5,273 nt of DNA, taken from positions 1 through 5,273 of the forward strand of contig JAAYJJ010000018.1 of NCBI GenBank assembly GCA_012522985.1, read 5' to 3'. Made by a program: the position numbers and the translations under genes. This DNA comes from Aliarcobacter butzleri (GTDB taxonomy: Bacteria > Campylobacterota > Campylobacteria > Campylobacterales > Arcobacteraceae). The notes beneath the pieces were generated by a model that saw only the letters and a program-made list of their open reading frames with translations, was not told the origin of the DNA and made no database searches. Position 1 is the first letter of the stretch. Each line of letters begins with the position of its first letter. Below, piece after piece: positions 1 to 5,273 of this stretch.

Positions 1-1788
1 ATAGTAAATGTTGCTCATTTGATACCTATTGCAAAGATGAGCGATGAAGATCTAAAGGTATGTGAAGATCTACTTTTTAATAATAAACGTGAGGGAGAGC
101 CACTCTTGAAGTTTATAGATTATTTTAGTACAAAAAGGGGAGTAGAAGATAAAAAAAATGAGGGATTTGAGCGTTTATCTCCTGAAGAAAAGGTTAAAAA
201 GCTTTTAATAGATGGTGATAAACAAAGACTTATTCCTTTGGTGGACTCTATAAAAGATGAAGTACCGCCAGAGCTTATAGTAAATGAGTGGTTAATAGAT
301 GGTATGAAAGAAATAGGTGAGCTTTTTGGAAGTGGAGTTATGCAACTTCCTTTTGTATTACAAAGTGCAGAGACTATGAAAGCTACTGTTGATTTTTTAA
401 ATCCATATTTACCTAAAAAAGAAAAATCAAGTAGTGCAGCACTAGTCATAGGAACAGTAAAAGGCGATGTTCATGATGTGGGCAAAAACCTTGTTGATAT
501 TATCCTATCAAACAACGGCTTTAAGGTGATAAACATAGGTATCAAAGCTGAAATAACAGAGTTTATCAAGGTCCTAAAAGAGCAAAATGTAGATGCTATA
601 GGAATGAGCGGCTTACTAGTAAAAAGTACAGGTGTTATGAAAGAAAACCTAGAAGAACTAGAAAAAGCAGGTATAAAAGTGCCAGTACTTTTAGGTGGAG
701 CAGCACTAACAAAAAGCTTTATAGATGATTTTTGTCGCCCAGTCTATAGTGGACCTATATTTTATTGTAAAGATGCTTTTGATGGTGTAGTTGCTATGCA
801 AAGGATAGAAAAAGGTGGAGAGCTTGATACAAACCTAGACAAGGTCAAATCAGGCGGAGATGATGATGAAGAGGTAGTTTTTGTACCAAAAGATAAAAAA
901 GCACCTATTCCACCACTAGATGAGATAGAGATGCCAAGAGTCAAAGAAGAGCCATTTATACCACCTTTTTGGGGAAGAAGAGAGTTAAAAACTCCTATGC
1001 TTGAAGAACTTGCATTTAAATGGATAAATCATAGAGTTCTTTTTAGACAAAGATGGGGATATAGAAAAAAAGGCAAAACAACACAAGAGTTTCAAAAGCA
1101 AGAGCAAGATGTAGTAAAACCACTCTATGATAAGCTAAAAAATCTATTTTTAGATAAAAATCTTTTTACTCCTATAGCACTATATGGATATTTTCCTTGT
1201 AGAAGAGATGGAGATAAATTGCATATTTTTGGTGAAGAGTTTTTTTATCATAGCAGTAGTGAGCTAAATAAACTTCCACTAGAAGAGATAAAACAAAAAG
1301 CTATAAAAACTATTGCCTTTCCTAGAAGTGAGTATCCACCTCATAGAAATATAGTAGATTATTTTGAGCATGATAAGATGGATGTTATAGCTCTTAGTTG
1401 TGTAAGTGCTGGATCAGTTTTGAGTCAATATGAAAAAGAGCTTTATGATAAAGGTGAATTTAGTGAATATTATATGATTCATGGACTTGGAGTTGAACTT
1501 GCTGAGGCTTTAGCCGAAGTTGTGCATAAACAAATAAGACTAGATCTAAATATACTTAAAAACGAAGGTACAAGCCTACATGATGTGAAAATGAAACAAT
1601 ATATCGGATGTAGATACTCCCCTGGGTATCCAGCATGTCCAGATCTAGAGCTAAATAGAGATATTTTTGATCTTTTAAAGCCTGAAGATTTTGGAGTAAC
1701 GCTTAGTGAAACCTTTCAAATAGTCCCAGAACAAAGCACTTGTGCATTTATAATACCACATCAGGAGGCTAAATACTTTGCAATCTAA
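1..1788 (+). CDS. metH: Cobalamin-dependent methionine synthase, C-terminal half (5' end outside the window)
   Basis: MetH moves a methyl group from methyltetrahydrofolate through cob(I)alamin to homocysteine, giving methionine in the cytoplasm. The frame is open from base 1, so the 595 residues seen are the C-terminal half; the homocysteine and folate domains lie upstream. Numbering from the window edge, the helical cap covers about residues 55-140 (LFGSGVM at 108-114). The B12 Rossmann domain follows, with DVHDVG at 156-161 (His158, nt 472-474, is the lower axial cobalt ligand), SGL at 203-205, GG at 232-233 and YSGP at 249-252. An acidic linker (about 270-305) leads to the AdoMet activation domain, with RYSPGYPACP at 538-547 and AKYFAI at the end. 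The protein stops there, whereas E. coli MetH continues for about 35 residues. The activation domain resembles the cyanobacterial/Bacteroidetes-like form (FWGRR, RQRWGY) more than the E. coli form. Identification is certain; domain borders are approximate. Confidence 0.97.
   Translation: MVNVAHLIPIAKMSDEDLKVCEDLLFNNKREGEPLLKFIDYFSTKRGVEDKKNEGFERLSPEEKVKKLLIDGDKQRLIPLVDSIKDEVPPELIVNEWLIDGMKEIGELFGSGVMQLPFVLQSAETMKATVDFLNPYLPKKEKSSSAALVIGTVKGDVHDVGKNLVDIILSNNGFKVINIGIKAEITEFIKVLKEQNVDAIGMSGLLVKSTGVMKENLEELEKAGIKVPVLLGGAALTKSFIDDFCRPVYSGPIFYCKDAFDGVVAMQRIEKGGELDTNLDKVKSGGDDDEEVVFVPKDKKAPIPPLDEIEMPRVKEEPFIPPFWGRRELKTPMLEELAFKWINHRVLFRQRWGYRKKGKTTQEFQKQEQDVVKPLYDKLKNLFLDKNLFTPIALYGYFPCRRDGDKLHIFGEEFFYHSSSELNKLPLEEIKQKAIKTIAFPRSEYPPHRNIVDYFEHDKMDVIALSCVSAGSVLSQYEKELYDKGEFSEYYMIHGLGVELAEALAEVVHKQIRLDLNILKNEGTSLHDVKMKQYIGCRYSPGYPACPDLELNRDIFDLLKPEDFGVTLSETFQIVPEQSTCAFIIPHQEAKYFAI
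1763..1768 (+). promoter_or_regulatory. Shine-Dalgarno AGGAGG fixing the TTG start at 1778
   Basis: A perfect AGGAGG lies inside the last codons of metH, 9 bases before the TTG at 1778. It supports the TTG start and the 11-base overlap with metH, and suggests translation of the downstream gene is coupled to metH. Confidence 0.85.
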
Positions 1789-2317
1789 AAAAACATTAAT
1801 TTATACAGCTCTTACATCGGAGGCTCAAGCTATAGTAGAGTACTTAAAGCTTACAAAGATAGATGTACATCTTTATGAAAATGAGGATGTTTTACTTCTT
1901 GTTGGTGGTATAGGTAAACAAAGAACAATTTTTTCATTAAAGTCTATATTATCAAAATATAGTTTTACAAAAGCTATCAACATAGGTATAGCAGGATGCA
2001 ATAATAAAGAGTATAATATAGGTGAGCTAATATCAGCTACATCTCATAGTTTTGAAGATATTAGAACATTACCAATTATTACTGTAAATCTTCCTCAAGC
2101 AAACTATGATATATTATCACAACATAGTCAAACATATCTATATGATATGGAAGCTGAGTATTTTTTGCAAGTAGTCTCAAAATATATAGATAAAGACAAT
2201 ATCTATATATTTAAGGTTATTAGTGATCATTTAGATACAAAAAAGCCAACAAAAGAGTTTGTAAAAAATTTAATCAAAAATAGACTTAATTTTATAATAA
2301 AAAATGATATAATATAG
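1778..2317 (+). CDS. Short nucleoside phosphorylase / MTA-SAH nucleosidase-like protein
   Basis: This 179-residue soluble protein looks like the PNP/UDP phosphorylase superfamily (COG0775-type, as in 5'-methylthioadenosine/S-adenosylhomocysteine nucleosidase). Visible family marks are the N-terminal strand with Glu15 (ALTSEAQAI, aligning by eye with E. coli Glu12), VGGIGK at 42-47, NIGIAGC at 68-74 followed by YNIGEL, DMEAEYF at 123-129 (the ribose-binding MEx motif, Glu125) and KVISDH at 146-151 (Asp150, aligning with the catalytic Asp197). Canonical MTANs have about 230 residues. Here the stretch between GIAGC and DMEAE is about 45 residues shorter, so the segment holding the adenine-contacting loop (GDAFI in E. 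coli) is not recognisable. The TTG start overlaps metH by 11 bases behind AGGAGG, so it probably shares the metH transcript. Removal of SAH or MTA would fit a methyl-cycle operon, but the substrate is inferred; a futalosine-type or other nucleosidase is possible. The family call is fairly sure, the exact activity is not. Confidence 0.75.
   Translation: MQSKKTLIYTALTSEAQAIVEYLKLTKIDVHLYENEDVLLLVGGIGKQRTIFSLKSILSKYSFTKAINIGIAGCNNKEYNIGELISATSHSFEDIRTLPIITVNLPQANYDILSQHSQTYLYDMEAEYFLQVVSKYIDKDNIYIFKVISDHLDTKKPTKEFVKNLIKNRLNFIIKNDII
2305..2313 (+). promoter_or_regulatory. Extended -10 promoter for the small lipoprotein gene
   Basis: TGATATAAT is a perfect TATAAT hexamer (2308-2313) with an upstream TGn extension, set in a T/A-rich stretch. 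It overlaps the last codons of the nucleosidase gene and would place the transcript start near 2320, about 27 bases before the ATG at 2348. No good -35 box is seen, which is usual for Campylobacterota sigma-70 promoters. A second perfect TATAAT sits at 2293-2298 without the TG extension. In such AT-rich DNA chance matches are frequent, so confidence is moderate. Confidence 0.5.
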
Positions 2318-2347
2318 TCCTAGGTTAAATTTTTATAAGGTAGAAAG

Positions 2348-2518
2348 ATGAAAAACACTATTTTTATTTTATTGGCACTTTTTTTATTTGCTGGTTGTGC
2401 TACTTGGAAAGGTATAAAACAAGATAGTTCTGATGCGTGGGAGGCTACAAAAGATGGCTCATCAAAGGCTTATCAATCAACTAAAAAAGCCATACATAAT
2501 GCAACATCAGATGATTAA
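2348..2518 (+). CDS. Small lipoprotein with an 11-residue tandem repeat
   Basis: This 56-residue ORF begins at ATG 2348, 7 bases after AAGG (2337-2340), and ends at TAA 2516-2518. Residues 1-16 form a lipoprotein signal peptide: Lys2, a hydrophobic run, then the lipobox LFAGC with the lipidated Cys17. The mature part is only 40 residues. Ala at +2 after the Cys would favour outer-membrane sorting by the E. coli Lol rule, which may not hold here. Residues 26-36 (DSSDAWEATKD) and 37-47 (GSSKAYQSTKK) form a clear tandem 11-mer, SSxA[WY]xxTK, expected to make an amphipathic surface helix like the hendecads of LEA-type proteins. In size and layout it recalls entericidin-like small lipoproteins, but I see no diagnostic match. 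It has its own likely promoter and stands between two operons. That it is a lipoprotein is well supported; its function is unknown. Confidence 0.85.
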   Translation: MKNTIFILLALFLFAGCATWKGIKQDSSDAWEATKDGSSKAYQSTKKAIHNATSDD

Positions 2519-2536
2519 TTCAGGATATATTAAATA

Positions 2537-2561
2537 AATAATAGATAAAATAGCTATTATT
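2537..2561. repeat. 8-bp inverted repeat in the gap before the Usp gene
   Basis: AATAATAG (2537-2544) and CTATTATT (2554-2561) are perfect inverted copies separated by 9 bases. The perfect 10-bp palindrome AATAGCTATT (2549-2558) is nested across the second arm. The arms are nearly all A/T, so a hairpin would be weak and no T-run terminator follows. It overlaps the possible -10 boxes of the Usp operon, so it could be an operator, or simply a chance result of AT-rich sequence. Confidence 0.35.
2546..2560 (+). promoter_or_regulatory. Possible -10 region for the Usp/Na-Pi operon
   Basis: Two five-of-six matches to TATAAT lie here, TAAAAT at 2546-2551 and TATTAT at 2555-2560. The first is better spaced from the GTG start at 2581; the second would leave a very short leader. 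No -35 box is clear. This is the only non-coding gap before the Usp gene, so a promoter is expected, but the exact hexamer is a guess. Confidence 0.3.
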
Positions 2562-2568
2562 ATTGTTT

Positions 2569-2573
2569 AGGAG
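2569..2573 (+). promoter_or_regulatory. Shine-Dalgarno AGGAG fixing the GTG start at 2581
   Basis: AGGAG lies 7 bases before GTG 2581. The in-frame TTG at 2563 comes before this site and has none of its own, so the GTG is the better start. The resulting N-terminus, MKDSKILVLSD, also matches the usual opening of a Usp domain. Confidence 0.85.
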
Positions 2574-2580
2574 AACTCTA

Positions 2581-3414
2581 GTGAAAGATAGTAAAATTTT
2601 AGTTTTAAGTGATTTAAGAGAATTTAGCCAAGTGGTTGCAAAAAAAGCAATAAGTTTTTCAAAGCAGTATAATAAACCTTTGGAAGTGTTAAATATTGAA
2701 GAGAAGTCATTTTTTGATTTCTTCAAAGAAAAAGCAGAAGAATCAATACAAAAATGTAAAGAGACTCTTCAAGCGATGTATGAAGGAAGTGATGCAAATA
2801 TCACTTGCGAATATGGTGATTTTATGCCAATAGTACAAAAAAGCATCGAAGATAACAATATCTCTATGATTATTGTTGGATTTAAAAGAGAAAGAACATT
2901 TGTAGAAGATTTAATCAATGGTTCATATCTAAATGATATAGTAAGAAAAACAAATATTCCTGTTTTGGTAGTAAAAACAGAAGATGAACCATCTTATAAA
3001 AATATCTTAGTTCCTAGTGATCTATCTTTTGAATCAAAAGAGAATATTGAGTATTTAGCAAAACTATTTCCTGAATCAACTCTATATATAGAGCATTATT
3101 ATAAGACATTTTTTGAAGATAGAATGAGATTTTATGGGTTTGATGTAGATGAATCAAATAGATTTATAAATCACTTTAGATATGAAGCTGAAGAGAATTT
3201 AAGTGCTTTTGTAGATAGTCTATCTTTACCAAAAACTATTAAAATAAAATTCAATGCAAAAAAATATGTTGATTTTAACTCTATGGTAAAAGAGTCTATA
3301 GAGGATAATGATATAGATTTATTAAGCCTTTCAACAAGCGGATATGTAAGTATCTTCTCTTTTGATTTGCTAGAAAAATCACCAAAAGATGTGATAATTT
3401 TTAAGATTAATTAA
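2581..3414 (+). CDS. Tandem-domain universal stress protein (UspA family)
   Basis: This cytoplasmic protein has 277 residues, about twice a single UspA domain. Domain 1 covers about residues 1-132. It opens with KILVLSDL (Asp11 at the usual acidic position) and ends with IIVGFKRER, then GS at 114-115 and IPVLVVK at 126-132. This keeps the order of the ATP-binding G2xG9xG(S/T) signature, but the second glycine is replaced (GFKR) and the spacing is one residue longer. Domain 2 covers about 139-277, opening with YKNILVPSDLS (Asp147), a second standard start. Its C-terminal part (LSTSGYVSIFSF, then DVIIFKIN) has lost the glycine signature. Nucleotide binding is therefore plausible only in domain 1 and even there uncertain. 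UspA proteins act in stress and energy-state responses; a specific partner cannot be read from the sequence. Only 38 bases without a terminator separate it from the downstream transporter gene, so a shared operon is likely. Confidence 0.9.
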   Translation: MKDSKILVLSDLREFSQVVAKKAISFSKQYNKPLEVLNIEEKSFFDFFKEKAEESIQKCKETLQAMYEGSDANITCEYGDFMPIVQKSIEDNNISMIIVGFKRERTFVEDLINGSYLNDIVRKTNIPVLVVKTEDEPSYKNILVPSDLSFESKENIEYLAKLFPESTLYIEHYYKTFFEDRMRFYGFDVDESNRFINHFRYEAEENLSAFVDSLSLPKTIKIKFNAKKYVDFNSMVKESIEDNDIDLLSLSTSGYVSIFSFDLLEKSPKDVIIFKIN

Positions 3415-3439
3415 CAATATAGATTTAACAAATTCAACT

Positions 3440-3445
3440 AGGAAG
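3440..3445 (+). promoter_or_regulatory. Shine-Dalgarno AGGAAG for the GTG start at 3453
   Basis: AGGAAG lies 7 bases before GTG 3453, supporting that codon as the start of the transporter. No promoter-like box or terminator hairpin is seen in the 38-base gap after the Usp gene. Confidence 0.75.
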
Positions 3446-3452
3446 TGACTAA

Positions 3453-5213
3453 GTGCAAAATATTGCTTATATTATAAGCTTTTTAATTTTTGGGTACTTT
3501 ATAGTCTCATATGATAACCTAACAGTTATTTTGGCTGGTGTTTCAATATTTATTATTGGAATGTACTTTATGCAAGATGGTTTCAAACAGCTATCTGGTG
3601 GGATACTTGAAAAACTTTTACAAAAGTTTACAAGTAACTCATATTATGCTATCTTAACAGGTATAATATCTACCACAGTTGTACAAAGTTCAACTATTAC
3701 AACTTTGCTTACTATCTCTTTTGTTGGAACTGGGCTTTTAACATTGGCTCAAGGTATTGGAGTTATTTTTGGATCAAATCTAGGAAGCTCTACAACAGCT
3801 TGGATAGTTGCAAGTTTAGGTGTTGATGTTAAGATTGCTGCTTATGCTTTTCCTATGGTTGTTTTTGGAGTAATCCTTAGATTTAGTAAATCAAATCCTG
3901 TTAGAGGTTTGGGTAATGTACTACTTGGACTTGGATTTATCTTTCTAGGTATTGCATATATGAAAGATGGTTTTGAAGAGTTTAAAGAGACTATAGATCT
4001 TGCTTCTTTTGCTATGGAGGGCTATCTAGGGATACTTGTTTATATTGCTATAGGTTTAGTAGTAACAGTAGTAGTACAATCAAGTGCTGCGACTATGGCT
4101 ATTATAATTACTGCTTTAAATCTAGATAGTATTACTTATGACAATGCTCTATCTTTGACTATTGGGGCAAATGTTGGTACAGTTTTGACCGCATATTTAG
4201 TAGCCCTTACATCAAATGAAAATGCACAAAGAGTTGCTTTATCTCATGTGTTATTCAACTTTATAACAGCTACAGTAGTAACTATATTTGTATTTCAAAT
4301 AGCTTATGTTATTGATGTAATAGCACCATATTTAGGTATAAGTGATAGTAATTATGGTATTAAACTTTCACTTTTTCATTCATTATATAGTATTATAGGG
4401 ATATTGACATTAACGCCATTTATCCCTCAAATTGAGAAGTTTTTAAATAAATTGGTAAAAGATAAAAAAACTCCTATGTCAGAGCCAAAATATCTTTCAA
4501 TGTCTATTGTAGGTAGCCCAGATGCTGCACTTATTGCTCTTAGAAAAGAGGTGATCAATCTATATGAGCATTGCCAAAAAGCTATGCTTCATGCACTAAA
4601 TATACATACAACAAATCTAAATAATGAGACTCTACAAAAACAACTAAGTAGTAAGTTTAGTGTAATAGATACAGATATAGATGAGATTTATCAAAAAGAT
4701 ATCAAAAACCTATATAGTGAGATTATTAAGTACTCCTCTTTTGCTCAAGAACATATGTTTGACTTCCAACATAAAGAAGCAGGAGAGTTCAAAAGATCTG
4801 CTGCTATTTTGGTAGAAGTACTAAAAGATATAAGAGATGTTCAAAAAAATGTTAATTATTACCTAAAAAGTAAAAATGAATTTATTAAAAAAGAGTATAA
4901 TATATTAAGAAAAGAGATAGCTGAAATCTTGATAGATATCAATATTTTAGCTACAATGCAAACAGATATAGATAAGCTTACTCAACTTGAAGTTATCAAA
5001 GTTACTTTAGCAGAAAATGATTTTGCATCTTCAGAAGAGATAGATATGCTTATTAGAGAAGATAAGATTACAGCAACTATGGCAACATCATATATCAATG
5101 ATAGTGCTACGGGTTATTCAATACAAAAAAAGTTAGTTGAGGTGGCTAAGATTTTGTTTTTAAGTGATGATCTACTAAAACAAATTGGAGAAAATGAGCA
5201 TGAATTTAAATAA
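3453..5213 (+). CDS. Na+/phosphate cotransporter-family membrane protein with PhoU-like C-terminal domain
   Basis: This 586-residue inner-membrane protein belongs to the Na/Pi cotransporter (NptA/SLC34-like) family, which imports or exports phosphate or similar anions using the Na+ gradient. Residues 1-330 hold about nine hydrophobic segments arranged as two inverted repeats. Each repeat carries the family's QSS substrate-site motif: VVQSST at 76-81 and VVQSSA at 207-212. Each is followed by a glycine-rich motif, GSNLGSSTTAW at 107-117 and GANVGTVLTAY at 238-248. The halves also share GMYFMQDGF (36-44) and GIAYMKDGF (166-174). LSHVLFNF (263-270) and LFHSLYS (307-313) are the paired histidine motifs; the second lacks the usual Asn. 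From about 345 to the end the protein is hydrophilic and helical, matching in length and character the PhoU-like tail of bacterial members. It follows the Usp gene by 38 bases and its end overlaps the next gene. The family is certain; phosphate as the substrate is the usual annotation rather than proven. Confidence 0.93.
   Translation: MQNIAYIISFLIFGYFIVSYDNLTVILAGVSIFIIGMYFMQDGFKQLSGGILEKLLQKFTSNSYYAILTGIISTTVVQSSTITTLLTISFVGTGLLTLAQGIGVIFGSNLGSSTTAWIVASLGVDVKIAAYAFPMVVFGVILRFSKSNPVRGLGNVLLGLGFIFLGIAYMKDGFEEFKETIDLASFAMEGYLGILVYIAIGLVVTVVVQSSAATMAIIITALNLDSITYDNALSLTIGANVGTVLTAYLVALTSNENAQRVALSHVLFNFITATVVTIFVFQIAYVIDVIAPYLGISDSNYGIKLSLFHSLYSIIGILTLTPFIPQIEKFLNKLVKDKKTPMSEPKYLSMSIVGSPDAALIALRKEVINLYEHCQKAMLHALNIHTTNLNNETLQKQLSSKFSVIDTDIDEIYQKDIKNLYSEIIKYSSFAQEHMFDFQHKEAGEFKRSAAILVEVLKDIRDVQKNVNYYLKSKNEFIKKEYNILRKEIAEILIDINILATMQTDIDKLTQLEVIKVTLAENDFASSEEIDMLIREDKITATMATSYINDSATGYSIQKKLVEVAKILFLSDDLLKQIGENEHEFK
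5187..5190 (+). promoter_or_regulatory. Shine-Dalgarno GGAG for the gene starting at 5200
   Basis: GGAG sits within the end of the transporter gene, 9 bases before ATG 5200 and only 3 before ATG 5194. The spacing favours 5200 as the start. Confidence 0.55.
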
Positions 5214-5273
5214 ATTGGTAAATATTGTAAGAGGGTACTTTAAAAAAGAGCATTTAGAAGAGTCACAAGAAAA
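5200..5273 (+). CDS. Start of an unidentified gene (3' end outside the window)
   Basis: ATG 5200 opens a frame that stays open to the right edge: 24 codons beginning MNLNKLVNIVRGYFKK, then a charged stretch EHLEESQE. GGAG lies 9 bases upstream, and the start overlaps the transporter gene by 14 bases, which suggests translational coupling within the same operon. The visible part is basic then acidic, has no signal peptide or membrane segment, and looks helical. I do not recognise the family, and the piece is too short for a function to be proposed. An alternative start at ATG 5194 would add two residues. Confidence 0.6.
   Translation, partial: MNLNKLVNIVRGYFKKEHLEESQE

Noticed and set aside
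19..21. TTG as the start of the methionine synthase gene
   Set aside because: The frame is open from base 1, the residues before the TTG (IVNVAH) still resemble MetH, there is no Shine-Dalgarno, and half of the protein would be missing. The gene simply enters from the left.
120..449. 109-codon open frame on the - strand
   Set aside because: It lies opposite the conserved MetH cap domain, its translation is Ser/Phe-rich as expected of an antisense shadow, and it has no family marks.
762..944. 60-codon open frame on the - strand
   Set aside because: It is antisense to the acidic linker of MetH; the poly-Ser translation mirrors GAT/GAA codons of the sense strand.
2537..2561. Rho-independent terminator for the lipoprotein gene
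   Set aside because: The inverted repeat has almost no G-C pairs and no following T-run, so it would not make a stable terminator.
2563..2580. Upstream TTG start for the Usp protein
   Set aside because: The Shine-Dalgarno AGGAG falls inside this extension and fits GTG 2581; the extra residues MFRRTL are not part of a Usp domain.
2520..2726. 68-codon open frame on the - strand
   Set aside because: It is antisense to the Usp N-terminus and its promoter gap, with low-complexity translation and no supporting family features.
3415..3452. Terminator or promoter between the Usp and transporter genes
   Set aside because: No stem with a T-run and no convincing -10 box is seen in the 38 bases; read-through is the simpler view.
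5194..5196. ATG 5194 as start of the last gene
   Set aside because: GGAG is only 3 bases away, too close for good initiation; ATG 5200 at 9 bases fits better, though 5194 cannot be excluded.

Overview
This AT-rich window (about one third G+C by eye) carries five complete or near-complete genes and one gene start. All lie on the + strand and are tightly packed. The low G+C, TTG/GTG starts with good Shine-Dalgarno sequences, TATAAT-type -10 boxes without clear -35 boxes, and the form of MetH activation domain suggest a free-living member of the Campylobacterota (Sulfurimonas/Arcobacter-like). That assignment is inferred from sequence character, not from a marker gene.

Layout. Positions 1-1788 are the C-terminal half of cobalamin-dependent methionine synthase (metH): the cap and B12-binding domain and the AdoMet reactivation domain. 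The homocysteine and folate domains lie off the left edge. An 11-base overlap leads into a short nucleoside phosphorylase/MTA-SAH nucleosidase-like protein (1778-2317), so these two probably form a methyl-cycle operon. An extended -10 promoter buried in the end of that gene precedes a previously uncalled 56-residue lipoprotein (2348-2518) with an 11-residue tandem repeat. After a 62-base AT-rich gap with a small inverted repeat and possible -10 boxes comes a tandem-domain universal stress protein (2581-3414). It is followed, probably in the same operon, by a Na+/phosphate cotransporter-family membrane protein with a helical PhoU-like cytoplasmic tail (3453-5213). The start of another gene (5200 to the right edge) overlaps the transporter's end.

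How the genes work together. MetH regenerates methionine from homocysteine. A nucleosidase acting on S-adenosylhomocysteine or methylthioadenosine would clear the by-products of AdoMet use, so the first pair makes metabolic sense. However, the nucleosidase is unusually short and its substrate is open. The second pair links a nucleotide-binding-type stress protein to an anion transporter with a PhoU-like regulatory domain, which hints at coupling of energy or stress state to phosphate handling (inference).

Most of the window is ordinary core metabolism. I do not see a mobile element, CRISPR array, RNA gene or defence system. The points most worth checking are the shortened nucleosidase, the repeat-bearing small lipoprotein, and the Usp/Na-Pi/unknown operon.
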